Shown here: piece after piece, positions 18,072 through 26,952 of the stretch
Position numbering within the stretch: the first letter of the stretch is position 1
How the letters are laid out: each line of letters opens with the position of its first letter
NCBI RefSeq assembly: GCF_003002895.1
Contig: NZ_PVTI01000003.1
Location: forward strand, 124,001-188,000
DNA: 64,000 nucleotides
DNA from: Knoellia remsis
GTDB lineage: Bacteria; Actinomycetota; Actinomycetes; Actinomycetales; Dermatophilaceae
Direction of reading: 5' to 3'
Notes under the pieces: model-generated
Database searches by the model: none
Seen by the model: the letters and a program-made list of their open reading frames with translations, nothing else
What the model was told of the DNA's origin: nothing
Translations under genes and position numbers: made by a program

Positions 18072-19382
18072 TCAGGCTCCTTCGACTCGCATCCAGGAGA
18101 CGACCTCGTCGACCGTCTCGAGTCCGGTGAGCGCGTCGACGGTCGCGCGCAGCGCGGCGTCGGGCGCGCGGTGGGTGACGACGACGAGCTCGGCTCGCGA
18201 GGCACCGTCCTCGAGCACGCGCTGGCGCACGGTCTCGATGGACACACCGTTGTCGGCGAACGCCCCCGCGACCTGCGCGAGGACACCCGGGCGGTCGGCC
18301 ACCGCGAGGCTGATGTGGTAGCGGGTCGCCGCGTCCCCCATCGAGACGACGGGGAGGTCGGCGTAGGCGGACTCGACCGGACCGTGCCCACCGGCCAGTC
18401 GGTGCCGGGCCACCGCGACGACGTCGCCGAGGACCGCGGAGGACGTCGGGTCGCCCCCGGCGCCCGGACCGTAGAACATGAGCTCGCCCGCGGCGGCCGC
18501 CTCGACGAAGACCGCGTTGTAGGCATCGCGCACCGACGCGAGCGGGTGGCTGCGCGGGATCATCGCCGGGTGCACCCGCACGCTGACGCCCGAGGGCGTG
18601 CCGGACTCGTCGCGCAGCAACTCGCAGATGGCGAGCAGCTTGACGACGCTGTCCATCTCACGCGCGGCCCGCACGTCGGCGGCACTGACCTCGGTGATTC
18701 CCTCACGATGCACCTGGTCACTCGCGACGCGCGTGTGGAAGGCGAGCGAGGCGAGGATAGCCGCCTTGGCCGCCGCGTCGAAACCCTCGACATCGGCCGT
18801 CGGGTCGGCCTCGGCGTACCCCAGCGCCTGGGCCTGCTCGACGGTCTCGGCGAAGCCGGCGCCCGTGGTGTCCATCTTGTCGAGGACGAAGTTCGTCGTG
18901 CCGTTGACGATGCCGAGCACCCGGTGCACGTCGTCACCGACGAGGGACTCTCGCATCGGCCGGACGATGGGGATCGCGCCCGCGACGGCCGCCTCGTAGT
19001 AGAGGTCGACACCGTGCTCGGCCGCGGCGGCGTAGAGCGTGGGACCGTCCTCGGCGAGGAGCGCCTTGTTGGCGGTGACGACGGAGGCTCCGTGCTTCAT
19101 GGCGGTGAGGATGAGCTCGCGCGCCGGGTCGATGCCGCCGATGACCTCGATGACGACATCGGCGGAACGCACGAGGGTGTCCGCGTCGCTGGTGAACAGA
19201 CCTGGGTCGACGGGCACGTCCGGACGCGGCCGGTCGGGGCGACGCACGGCGATGCCGATGAGCTCCAGCCGAGCGCCCACCCGGGCGGCGAGGTCGTCGC
19301 CGTTGTCGACGAGCGCCCGCGCGACGGACGAGCCGACCACGCCGCAGCCGAGCAGCGCGACCTTGAGAGGGGCAGACATCAT
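18072..19382 (-). CDS. hom: homoserine dehydrogenase with ACT domain
   Basis: Reduces aspartate semialdehyde to homoserine. The 436 residues comprise an NAD(P)-binding Rossmann part beginning [10 protein letters not shown] (9-18), the catalytic region with [11 protein letters not shown] and [19 protein letters not shown], and a C-terminal ACT domain (about 355-430, [21 protein letters not shown]) for feedback control by threonine. ATGATG at the start overlaps the lysA stop by 4 nt. Confidence 0.97.
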   Translation of the reverse strand: MMSAPLKVALLGCGVVGSSVARALVDNGDDLAARVGARLELIGIAVRRPDRPRPDVPVDPGLFTSDADTLVRSADVVIEVIGGIDPARELILTAMKHGASVVTANKALLAEDGPTLYAAAAEHGVDLYYEAAVAGAIPIVRPMRESLVGDDVHRVLGIVNGTTNFVLDKMDTTGAGFAETVEQAQALGYAEADPTADVEGFDAAAKAAILASLAFHTRVASDQVHREGITEVSAADVRAAREMDSVVKLLAICELLRDESGTPSGVSVRVHPAMIPRSHPLASVRDAYNAVFVEAAAAGELMFYGPGAGGDPTSSAVLGDVVAVARHRLAGGHGPVESAYADLPVVSMGDAATRYHISLAVADRPGVLAQVAGAFADNGVSIETVRQRVLEDGASRAELVVVTHRAPDAALRATVDALTGLETVDEVVSWMRVEGA

Positions 19383-20818
19383 GACTCCGCGACGTCGAGA
19401 GCGAGCAGGTCGTCGATGGTCTCACGACGCACGATGACCCGTGCCTCGCCGTCTCGCACCGCGACCACGGGCGGGCGCGGAGTGTGGTTGTACTGGCTGG
19501 ACAGGGCCCGGCAGTACGCGCCGGTCCCCGGCACGGCGATGAGGTCCCCGGGTGCGAGGTCGGCCGGGAGCCATTCGTCGAGCACGACGATGTCGCCACT
19601 CTCGCAGTGCTTGCCGACGACCCGAGCGAGCATCGGCTCCGCCTCGGAGGAGCGGTCCGCGAGCGTGCAGGAGTAGTCCGCCTCGTACAGCGCGGGGCGG
19701 ACGTTGTCGCTCATGCCGCCGTCGACCGAGACGTAGGCGCGCGTGTGGCCGTCGCCGAGGTCGACCTGCTTGATCGTCCCGACCTCGTAGAGCGTGAATG
19801 TCGACGGGCCGACGATCGCGCGCCCCGGCTCGATCGAGACACGCGGAACCTGCCTGAGGTCGCCGTCGCCGACCACCTTGAGCTCGCGCCCGACGATGTC
19901 GGCCAGCTGCTCCCCCAGCTCACCCGGGCTGAGCGGGGTGTGCTGCGAGGTGTAGGCCATGCCGAACCCGCCGCCGAGGTCGATCTCGGGGCTGTGGTGG
20001 CCGAGCTCGTCGGCGATCCGAGCGTGCAGCCCGATGAGCCGGCGGGCGCTCATCTCGAAGCCGCCCGTGTCGAAGATCTGGCTGCCGATGTGCGAGTGCA
20101 GCCCGCGCAGGTCGAGGCTGTCGCGCTCGAGGACGTCGCGCGCCGCCTCGAACGCCTGCCCGCCCGACAGGCTGAAGCCGAACTTCTGGTCCTCGTGCCC
20201 GGTCGCGATGAACTCGTGGGTGTGCGCCTCGACGCCGACGGTCACGCGGAGCATGACGGGGGCGACCACCCCGAGCTCGGTCGCGACGTCGGCGACGCGC
20301 TGGATCTCGGTGAACGAGTCCAGCACGATCCGGCCCACACCGTAGTCGAGCGCGGCCCGGATCTCGTCGAGCGACTTGTTGTTGCCGTGGAAGCCGACTC
20401 GCTCCGCCGGGAAGCCGGCCCGACGCGCCACCGCGAGTTCTCCGCCACTGCACACGTCGAGCGAAAGCCCTTCTTCGGCAACCCATTTCGCGACAGCCGT
20501 GCACAGGAACGCCTTGCCGGCGTAGTAGACGTCGGCGCCACCGGTCACCGCATCGAAGGGCTTCGCGAAGTCGTCGCGGAACGCCCGCGCCCGCGCACGG
20601 AAGTCGTCCTCGTCGATGACGTATGCCGGCGTGCCCACCTCGTGCGCGAGCGTCACCACGTCGAGCCCGGCCACGGTGAGTCGACCTTCGTCGTCGCGGC
20701 GCACGGACTCCGGCCACAGCTGCGGCAGCAGGGCCATGACGTCCTGCGGGTAGGGCAGGTAGAGCGGCGGGCCGCCGTAGCCCTCGGCGTGGAGCGCACC
20801 GGCCTCGTGAGAACGCAT
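19379..20818 (-). CDS. lysA: diaminopimelate decarboxylase
   Basis: Last step of lysine synthesis, decarboxylating meso-diaminopimelate. Of 479 residues the PLP lysine is Lys102 in VYYAGKAFLC; HSHIGSQIFD and GGGFGMAY are family motifs, and KHCESGD carries the active-site Cys donated across the dimer. The order argS-lysA-hom-thrC-thrB-rho equals that of Mycobacterium tuberculosis. Confidence 0.97.
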   Translation of the reverse strand: MRSHEAGALHAEGYGGPPLYLPYPQDVMALLPQLWPESVRRDDEGRLTVAGLDVVTLAHEVGTPAYVIDEDDFRARARAFRDDFAKPFDAVTGGADVYYAGKAFLCTAVAKWVAEEGLSLDVCSGGELAVARRAGFPAERVGFHGNNKSLDEIRAALDYGVGRIVLDSFTEIQRVADVATELGVVAPVMLRVTVGVEAHTHEFIATGHEDQKFGFSLSGGQAFEAARDVLERDSLDLRGLHSHIGSQIFDTGGFEMSARRLIGLHARIADELGHHSPEIDLGGGFGMAYTSQHTPLSPGELGEQLADIVGRELKVVGDGDLRQVPRVSIEPGRAIVGPSTFTLYEVGTIKQVDLGDGHTRAYVSVDGGMSDNVRPALYEADYSCTLADRSSEAEPMLARVVGKHCESGDIVVLDEWLPADLAPGDLIAVPGTGAYCRALSSQYNHTPRPPVVAVRDGEARVIVRRETIDDLLALDVAES

Positions 20819-20829
20819 CGGTCAGGTCC

Positions 20830-22476
20830 TCACATGCGCTCGGGCGCGCTGACGCCGAGCAGGTCGAGTCCGTTGGCGAGCACCTGGCGGGTGGCGTCGT
20901 TGAGCCACAGCCGGGTGCGGTGCAGATCGGTGACCTCCTCGTCGGCGTTCATCGGCCGGACGCGGCAGGTGTCGTACCACTTGTGGTAGCGGCCGGCGAG
21001 GTCCTCGAGGTAGCGCGCCACCCGGTGCGGCTCGCGCAGCCGCGCTGCCTGGGCGACGACCCGGGGGAAGTCGCCGAGCGTCGCGAGCAGCGTCGCCTCG
21101 GTCGGGTCGGCGAGCAGCGAGGGGTCGAAGCCGTCCTCGCGGCGCACGCCGTCCTCGGCCGCCAAGCGGGCGACATTCGCCGTGCGGGCGTGGGCGTACT
21201 GGACGTAGAAGACCGGGTTGTCATTGGTCTGCTTGCGCAGCTCCTCGCCGTCGAGGGACAGCGGGCTGTCGGCCGGGTAGCGCGCGAGCGAGTAGCGGAT
21301 CGCGTCGGTGCCGATCCAGTCGATGAGGTCACGCAGCTCGATGATGTTGCCGGCGCGCTTGGACAGCTTGGCACCGTTGAGGTTGACCAACTGCCCGATG
21401 CGGACCTCGATGTTGTGCCCGGGGTCGTCGCCGGCTGCGGCCGCAATGGCCTTGAGCCGGTTGATGTAGCCGTGGTGGTCGGCGCCGAGCAGGTAGATCT
21501 TCTCGTCGAAGCCGCGGTCCTTCTTCGACAGGTAGTAGGCGGCGTCTGCGGCGAAGTACGTCGGCTCGCCGTCCTTGCGGATGAGGACGCGGTCCTTGTC
21601 GTCGGTGAAGTCGGTCGTGCGCAGCCACACCGCGCCGCCGTCGTCGAAGACGTGGCCCTGCTCGCGCAACCGCGCGACAGCCTGCTCGACGGCACCGGAG
21701 TCGTGCAGCGTCTTCTCGGAGAACCAGGTGTCGAAGGTGACCCCGAAGGCCTCGAGGGTGTCGCGGATGTCCTTCAGCTGCAACGGGTATGCCGCGTCGC
21801 GGGCCACCGCGAGCGCCTCGCCTTCGGGGAGCTCGAGCAGGTCGGGACGCTGCTCGAGGACTGCGGTCGCGAGGGTGTCGACGTACTCCCCCGGGTACCC
21901 GCCCTCGGGCGTCGGCTCGCCCTTGGCGCGAGCGAGGACGCTGCGCGCGAAGTTGTCCATCTGCGTGCCGGCGTCGTTGAGGTAGTACTCGGTCGTCAGC
22001 TCGGCACCCGAGGCGCGCAGGAGGCGGCCCATGGCATCGCCGAGCGCGGCCCACCGGGTGTGACCGATGTGCAGGGGTCCGGTCGGGTTGGCCGAGATGT
22101 ACTCGAGGTTGATGACGTGGCCGGCCTCGGCGTCGTTCGTGCCGTATGCCGTCCCGCTCTCGACGATCGTGCGTGCCAGCTCGCCGGCGCTCGCCGCGTC
22201 GAGGGTGATGTTGAGGAACCCGGGCCCGGCGACGTCGACCTTGGCGATGCCGTCGACGTCGGCGAGCCGGGAGGCGAGCGCGGTCGCGAGGTCTCGCGGC
22301 GGCATACCGGCACGCTTGGCCAGCTGGAGGGCGATGTTGGTCGACCAGTCGCCGTGGTCCCGGTTCTTCGGTCGCTCCACGCGCACGACATCCGGCAGGT
22401 CGGCGGTGAGGTCACCGGCGTCGACCGCTGCGACGAGGGCAGCCCGGATGGCGGAGGAGAGTTCTTCGGGTGTCAC
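20830..22476 (-). CDS. argS: arginyl-tRNA synthetase
   Basis: Charges tRNA-Arg. The 548 residues show an N-terminal additional domain, NPTGPLHIGH (130-139) with the class I HIGH motif, a KMSK-like AKLSKRAGN and a C-terminal DALR anticodon-binding domain. The GTG at 22476 is chosen because the upstream open frame is opposite-strand shadow of the receiver gene. A tRNA-Arg gene lies about 500 nt upstream, a known actinobacterial association. Confidence 0.97.
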   Translation of the reverse strand: MTPEELSSAIRAALVAAVDAGDLTADLPDVVRVERPKNRDHGDWSTNIALQLAKRAGMPPRDLATALASRLADVDGIAKVDVAGPGFLNITLDAASAGELARTIVESGTAYGTNDAEAGHVINLEYISANPTGPLHIGHTRWAALGDAMGRLLRASGAELTTEYYLNDAGTQMDNFARSVLARAKGEPTPEGGYPGEYVDTLATAVLEQRPDLLELPEGEALAVARDAAYPLQLKDIRDTLEAFGVTFDTWFSEKTLHDSGAVEQAVARLREQGHVFDDGGAVWLRTTDFTDDKDRVLIRKDGEPTYFAADAAYYLSKKDRGFDEKIYLLGADHHGYINRLKAIAAAAGDDPGHNIEVRIGQLVNLNGAKLSKRAGNIIELRDLIDWIGTDAIRYSLARYPADSPLSLDGEELRKQTNDNPVFYVQYAHARTANVARLAAEDGVRREDGFDPSLLADPTEATLLATLGDFPRVVAQAARLREPHRVARYLEDLAGRYHKWYDTCRVRPMNADEEVTDLHRTRLWLNDATRQVLANGLDLLGVSAPERM

Positions 22477-22486
22477 CCGCGCGAGT

Positions 22487-22918
22487 CTATTGGCCGCGCC
22501 GGCGGGGCCTGCCCTGGGCCGCGAGTCGTGAGACGACCTCGACGAGCTCGAAGGGGTCAAACGGTTTGGCGACGAACGCGTCGAACCCGGCGAGGTCGGC
22601 CTCGCTGCGGTCATGGGCGGTCGTCGAGGCCGTGACGAGGATCGTCGGCACGTCGGCGAGGCGAGGGTGGGACCGGATCGCGGCGATGGCCCACCAGCCG
22701 TCACGCCGGGGCGTCTGGGCGTCGAGGACGATGACGGCCGGGACCGGAGCCGCGGGGTTGATGAGCTGGCTCATCGCCTCGTGCCCGTCGGCGGCCTCGA
22801 CGACGTCGAACCCCTCGAGCTCGAGGTTGATCCGGATGACCTCCCGGATCGAGGGGATGTCATCGCACACCAAGACGAGGGGCCGGGTGGCGGTCGCCGT
22901 GCCCGGTCCGGATTCCAT
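22487..22918 (-). CDS. stand-alone response-regulator receiver domain protein
   Basis: A 143-residue CheY-like domain without an output domain. The acidic pair is Asp19-Asp20, the phospho-acceptor Asp66 (VLDAQTPRRDG), the switch Thr97 and the conserved Lys118 (AKPF). The C-terminus is short and basic (GRPRRRGQ). No histidine kinase is nearby. It ends 10 nt before the argS start on the same strand, so it may be co-transcribed with argS. The partner is unknown. Confidence 0.85.
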   Translation of the reverse strand: MESGPGTATATRPLVLVCDDIPSIREVIRINLELEGFDVVEAADGHEAMSQLINPAAPVPAVIVLDAQTPRRDGWWAIAAIRSHPRLADVPTILVTASTTAHDRSEADLAGFDAFVAKPFDPFELVEVVSRLAAQGRPRRRGQ

Positions 22919-22994
22919 GAACTCAACTCTAGGCTGCTACCCTCCGTGGGCAGCCCAGAACGGTGGATTCGGCGCCCCGACGTCCATCAGTTGA

Positions 22995-23066
22995 GCCCCC
23001 GTAGCTCAGGGGATAGAGCACCGCCCTCCGGAGGCGGGAGCGCAGGTTCGAATCCTGCCGGGGGCA
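22995..23066 (+). tRNA. tRNA-Arg (anticodon CCG)
   Basis: A complete cloverleaf of 72 nt without encoded CCA: 7-bp acceptor stem (GCCCCCG with CGGGGGC, discriminator A), D-arm, anticodon stem CCGCC/GGCGG with loop CTCCGGA (anticodon 23028-23030) and TTCGAAT T-loop. It reads CGG codons. A hairpin terminator follows at once. Confidence 0.97.
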
Positions 23067-23071
23067 CAGTT

Positions 23072-23120
23072 GCGACGCAGGGCCTGATCGGCGCGAAGCG
23101 CCTTTCAGACCCTGCGTCGC
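23072..23120 (+). terminator. tRNA-Arg terminator
   Basis: Two 16-nt arms (23072-23087 and 23105-23120) pair at 15 of 16 positions around a 17-nt loop, then TTTG. It begins 6 nt after the tRNA. Confidence 0.75.
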
Positions 23121-23123
23121 TTT

Positions 23124-23233
23124 GTGCCCCGGCAGAAGCAACAGGTGCTCGAACGAAGTGAGAGCGCCGACGGGAGTCTGGTCGAGGCAGTGAGGGACGA
23201 GCTGGCTCGACCAGCGGCTCCTGCCGGGGGCAC
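23124..23233. repeat. nested inverted-repeat element echoing the tRNA-Arg 3' end
   Basis: Outer arms GTGCCCCGGCAG (23124-23135) and CTGCCGGGGGCAC (23221-23233) pair with one bulge, and inner arms CTGGTCGAG (23178-23186) and CTCGACCAG (23206-23214) pair perfectly. The right outer arm repeats the last 13 bases around the tRNA 3' end. The CTCGACCAGCGG stretch resembles intergenic repeats seen in other actinobacteria, which is recollection rather than a search result. Confidence 0.5.
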
Positions 23234-23236
23234 CAG

Positions 23237-23302
23237 GTGAAAAACTCACCCAATTGGACGCCCCACGGTCGGCAGGGCCGTTCAATTGGGTGAGTTTTTC
23301 AC
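23237..23302. repeat. head-to-head pair of CTCACCCAATTG-type repeats
   Basis: Two 24-bp copies in opposite orientation (23237-23260 and 23279-23302), identical but for one base when reversed, around an 18-nt centre. They would fold into a 24-bp hairpin. The pair lies between tRNA-Arg and the 3' end of the minus-strand CNNM gene. Confidence 0.82.
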
Positions 23303-23345
23303 CACTCCCACGACTCGGGTGGGTCGGGTGACCACCGCGAGGAGG

Positions 23346-24395
23346 TCAGCGCGGCTGGCGGCGGACGTGCGCGGCGTCGGTCACCTCACCGACGAGCTCC
23401 TCGATGACGTCCTCGAGGAAGACGACCCCGAGCACCCGCCCGTCGTCGGCGACGACCCGCGCGAGGTGCGACCCGGTGCGCTGCATCGTCGTCAGGACCG
23501 ACTCGACCTCGTCGTCGCGGCGCACGTTGGCCATGCGCCGGATCCGCTTGGCCGGGATCGGCTGGAGCCGCTCCTCCTCGTCGGCGAAGAGGACGTCCTT
23601 GAGGTGGAGGTAGCCGGTGAGCGTTCCGTCGGCGTCGGCCACGGGGTAGCGCGAGAAGCCGTGCTTGGCGACGAGCCGCTCGATGTCGTCGGGGGTGGTG
23701 TCGCGAGAGACGGTGACGAGCCGGTCGACGGGCACGCCGACGTCTGCGGCGTCCTTGTCGCTGAACTCGAGTGCGGCGTCGAGCAGGCCGTACTGCTCCG
23801 CCTCGACGAGCCCCTCCTTGTGCGACTCGGAGACGATCTGCGCGACCTCCTCGGCGGTGAAGGCGGAGGCGACCTCGTCCTTGGGGTCGACGCCGAGCAT
23901 CCGGACGAGCAGCTTGGAGATCCAGTCCATCGCACCGATGATCGGCTTGACGACGCGCGAGACCTTGACGAGCGCGGGCACGAGCGCGACGGCAGCCCGC
24001 TCCGGTGTCGCGATGGAGATGTTCTTGGGGATCATCTCGCCGACGACGACGTGCAGGAAGACGACGATGAGCAGGGCGAGGACGAGGGCGAGGACGTCCG
24101 CCGCGGCTTCCGGAGCACCGAGCGCCTCGACCGGCCCGACGAGCGCGTGGTGGAGCGCGACCTCGGAGACCGCGCCGAGCAGGACGGAGCACACCGTGAT
24201 GCCGAGCTGTGCGGTCGCGAGCAGGATCCCGGTGCGCGACAGCGCCTCGAGCGCCTGCTGGGCGCGCTTGCTCCCCTGCTCGGCGATCGGCTCGAGCTGG
24301 CTGCGACGCGCCGACATCGCGGCGAACTCGGCTCCGACGAAGAACGCGTTGGCGAGCAGCAGCACGACGGTGATGGCAATGATGCCGGGGCTCAT
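23346..24395 (-). CDS. CNNM/HlyC-type transmembrane protein with CBS domains
   Basis: A 349-residue member of the hemolysin-C/CorC/CNNM family, associated with divalent cation (Mg or Co) handling. Four membrane segments fall in the first 150 residues, with the family motif GEMIPKNISIATPE, followed by a paired CBS module (about 205-335) with SRYPVADADGTLTGYLHLKD and GVVFLEDVIEELVGEV. It lacks the C-terminal CorC_HlyC domain that its neighbour has. It overlaps the upstream paralogue by 4 nt. Confidence 0.85.
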   Translation of the reverse strand: MSPGIIAITVVLLLANAFFVGAEFAAMSARRSQLEPIAEQGSKRAQQALEALSRTGILLATAQLGITVCSVLLGAVSEVALHHALVGPVEALGAPEAAADVLALVLALLIVVFLHVVVGEMIPKNISIATPERAAVALVPALVKVSRVVKPIIGAMDWISKLLVRMLGVDPKDEVASAFTAEEVAQIVSESHKEGLVEAEQYGLLDAALEFSDKDAADVGVPVDRLVTVSRDTTPDDIERLVAKHGFSRYPVADADGTLTGYLHLKDVLFADEEERLQPIPAKRIRRMANVRRDDEVESVLTTMQRTGSHLARVVADDGRVLGVVFLEDVIEELVGEVTDAAHVRRQPR

Positions 24396-25738
24396 GCGGG
24401 TGCCCCCTCGTCCTCGTCACGGTGGTCGGGGTCGGCATCCGACTCCCCCGCTGGGACGAACCGCAGCCGGTCGACGCGCCGCGCCTCCATGTCGACGACG
24501 CTGATCCGCCAGCCGGGGATCTCGATGACGTCGCCGACCTCGGGGACGCGGCCCAGCTCGGCCATGACGAAGCCGGCGACGGTCTCGTATGCCGGCCCTT
24601 CCGGGATCTCGATCGCGGTCCGGCGGGCGACCTCGTCCGGTCGCCAGAGGCCGGGCACCGTCCAGGACCCGTCGTTCATCCGCCGTCCCGTGGTCTGGCT
24701 CCGGTCGTGCTCGTCGGAGACCTCGCCGACGATCTCCTCGACGAGGTCCTCGAGCGTGACGACCCCCGACGTGCCGCCGTACTCGTCGACGACGATGGCG
24801 AACTGCTGGCCGCTGTCGCGCAGCTCGATGAGGAGCGGGTCGAGGCGGATCGTCTCGGGGACGACGAGCGGCGGGGTCATGAGCGCCGACACCGGCACGT
24901 CGGCCCGGCGGTCGTGCGGGACGGCGATGGCCTTCTTGACGTGGACGACGCCGTCGACGTCGTCCCAGTCGTCGTCGATGACCGGGAACCGGGAGTGCCC
25001 GGTGCGCCGGGCCAGCTCGACGCAGTCACGCGCCGACGCGCCCCGGTCGATGGCCGTGGCGCGCGAGCGCGGCGTCATGACGTCGGCCGCGGTCTGGGCA
25101 CCGAAGCCGAGTGAGGCGGTGACGAGCCGAGCCGTCCCGATGTCGAGCGTGCCGGCCTCGGCCGACGTCCGCACGAGCGAGGCGAGCTCGGCGGGGCTGC
25201 GGGCGGCGGACAGCTCCTCCTGCGGCTCGACCCCCATCCCCCGCAGGGCCGCGTTGGCCGCGCCGTTGAGGACGGCGATGAGCGGCTTGAAGACGATGCC
25301 GAAGACCCGGACCGGGAGGGCAGTGAGCTTCGCCGTCGCGAGCGGTGCCGAGACGGCGAGGGTCTTGGGCACCATCTCGCCCACGATCATCGAGAAGCCG
25401 GTGGCGATCACCATCGCGAGCGTGGACGCGGTCCGCGACGCCGCCGAGGGCGAGAGGCCGGCCGACTCGAGCGGTCCGCTGAGCAGGGCGCCGATCGAGG
25501 GGTTGGCGAGGTAGCCGAGGACCAGGGTGGTGACGGTGATGCCGACCTGGCACGCGGACAGCTGGGTCGACAATGAGCGCAGCGAGGTGAGCACCGAACC
25601 GGCCCGGCCCTCCCCGCGCTCGACGGCCTTCTCGACGGTCGGGCGGTCGAGGGCGACGAGGGAGAACTCGGCCGCGACGAACAGCGCGGTCCCCAGCGTC
25701 AGCACGATGCCGGCGAGGACGAGTAACCACTCGGTCAT
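24392..25738 (-). CDS. CNNM/HlyC-type transmembrane protein with CBS and CorC domains
   Basis: A 448-residue paralogue of the downstream gene. It has an N-terminal CNNM membrane domain with GEMVPKTLAVSAPLATAK, two CBS motifs (SRFPVIDDDWDDVDGVVHVKKAIA and FAIVVDEYGGTSGVVTLEDLVEEIVGEV), and a C-terminal CorC_HlyC domain (about 345-430, ETVAGFVMAELGRVPEVGD). Paired paralogues are usual in actinobacteria. Start at ATG 25738; a divergent 158-nt gap separates it from the ABC exporter. Confidence 0.86.
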   Translation of the reverse strand: MTEWLLVLAGIVLTLGTALFVAAEFSLVALDRPTVEKAVERGEGRAGSVLTSLRSLSTQLSACQVGITVTTLVLGYLANPSIGALLSGPLESAGLSPSAASRTASTLAMVIATGFSMIVGEMVPKTLAVSAPLATAKLTALPVRVFGIVFKPLIAVLNGAANAALRGMGVEPQEELSAARSPAELASLVRTSAEAGTLDIGTARLVTASLGFGAQTAADVMTPRSRATAIDRGASARDCVELARRTGHSRFPVIDDDWDDVDGVVHVKKAIAVPHDRRADVPVSALMTPPLVVPETIRLDPLLIELRDSGQQFAIVVDEYGGTSGVVTLEDLVEEIVGEVSDEHDRSQTTGRRMNDGSWTVPGLWRPDEVARRTAIEIPEGPAYETVAGFVMAELGRVPEVGDVIEIPGWRISVVDMEARRVDRLRFVPAGESDADPDHRDEDEGAPA

Positions 25739-25896
25739 AGTGCGGCCATCCTACGGTCGCCCGCACAGACGCCCCACAGGTCATCCTTGCGGCGGATGCG
25801 CACGCGGCCAGGTTCAGCCGCGAGGTTGACCCTCACGCGGCGTCGGGCTGGAAGACTGCCGCGCATGGCCAGACTTCAGCCCGCAGGGGGCCACCG

Positions 25897-26952
25897 ATGA
25901 CAGCCGCCACGACGACGACATCGACGCAGGGGACGCCCGGGGGCGCCCACATCGAGATCCGCGACCTCACCAAGTCGTTCGGCTCGTTCACCGCCGTCGA
26001 CAACCTCTCCTTCGAGGTGCAGCCGGGCCGGATCACCGGCTTCCTCGGGCCGAACGGCGCGGGCAAGACGACGACGCTGCGCATGCTGCTCGGCCTCGTC
26101 CACCCGACATCCGGCACGGCCCGCATCGACGGCCGCGACTACCGCGACCTCGATCGCCCGCTCTCGGTCGTCGGCTCGGCGCTCGAGGCGACGAACTTCC
26201 ACCCGGGCCGCAGCGGTCGTGACCACCTCCGCGTCATCGCCGCCGCCGGTGGCCTCCCCGACAGCCGCGTCGACGAGCTGCTCGAGCTGACCGGCATACC
26301 GGCTGCCGCGCGCAAGCGCGCGGGTGAGTACTCGATGGGTATGCGGCAGCGGCTCGGCCTCGCGGCCGCCCTCCTCGGCGACCCGCGCGTGCTCATCCTC
26401 GACGAGCCCGCGAACGGTCTCGACCCCGAGGGCATCCGGTGGCTGCGCGGCTTCCTGCGCCACCTCGCCGGTGAGGGCAAGACGATCCTCGTCTCGAGCC
26501 ACCTGCTGCAGGAGGTCGAGCAGACCGTCGACGACGTCGTCATCATCGCCAACGGCCGGCTCGTGCGCTCCGGCACGATGGCCGAGCTGCACGGTGCGCC
26601 GACGACGATCGTGCGCACCTCCGACAACGACCGCCTCGTCGGCGCCCTGCGGGTCGCCGACGTCATGGCCGCCCCGGGCGCCGACGGCGAGCTCGTCGTC
26701 GAGACCGGCGACAAGCGCCTCGTCGGCGACGTCGCCCTCCAGGCCGGGGTGCCGGTCTGGGAACTGCGCGACCGCCGGACCGACCTCGAGGCGCTGTTCT
26801 TCCAGCTCACCGAGGGCACGAACCGCAACCTCGGCGACGGCGCCACCAGCCTGCCCGGCGCCACCCAGCCCGGCGCCACCCAGCCCGGCGCCACGGCCGA
26901 CGCGCCGACCGAGACCGATGCCATCTCCGGCAGGGAAGGGGCGAACGAGTGA
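25897..26952 (+). CDS. ABC exporter ATP-binding protein
   Basis: A 351-residue ATPase of the DrrA-like exporter class. Walker A is GPNGAGKTT (51-59), the signature is YSMGMRQRLGLA and Walker B is VLILDEPANGLDP. After the nucleotide-binding domain come about 100 residues including Gly-Ala-Thr-Gln-Pro units encoded by 15-bp tandem repeats (26854-26895). It overlaps the permease gene by 4 nt. The cargo is unknown; relatives export drugs, lipids or lantibiotics. Confidence 0.88.
   Translation: MTAATTTTSTQGTPGGAHIEIRDLTKSFGSFTAVDNLSFEVQPGRITGFLGPNGAGKTTTLRMLLGLVHPTSGTARIDGRDYRDLDRPLSVVGSALEATNFHPGRSGRDHLRVIAAAGGLPDSRVDELLELTGIPAAARKRAGEYSMGMRQRLGLAAALLGDPRVLILDEPANGLDPEGIRWLRGFLRHLAGEGKTILVSSHLLQEVEQTVDDVVIIANGRLVRSGTMAELHGAPTTIVRTSDNDRLVGALRVADVMAAPGADGELVVETGDKRLVGDVALQAGVPVWELRDRRTDLEALFFQLTEGTNRNLGDGATSLPGATQPGATQPGATADAPTETDAISGREGANE

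Noticed and set aside
22987-23253. Minus-strand frames across tRNA-Arg reading PAGFEPALPPPEGGALSPELRG and similar
   Set aside because: A well-known artefact of translating the antisense of tRNA genes.
26854-26895. 15-bp tandem repeat in the ABC ATPase gene as a regulatory or mobile repeat
   Set aside because: It is in frame and codes Gly-Ala-Thr-Gln-Pro units in a disordered tail; simple slippage explains it.
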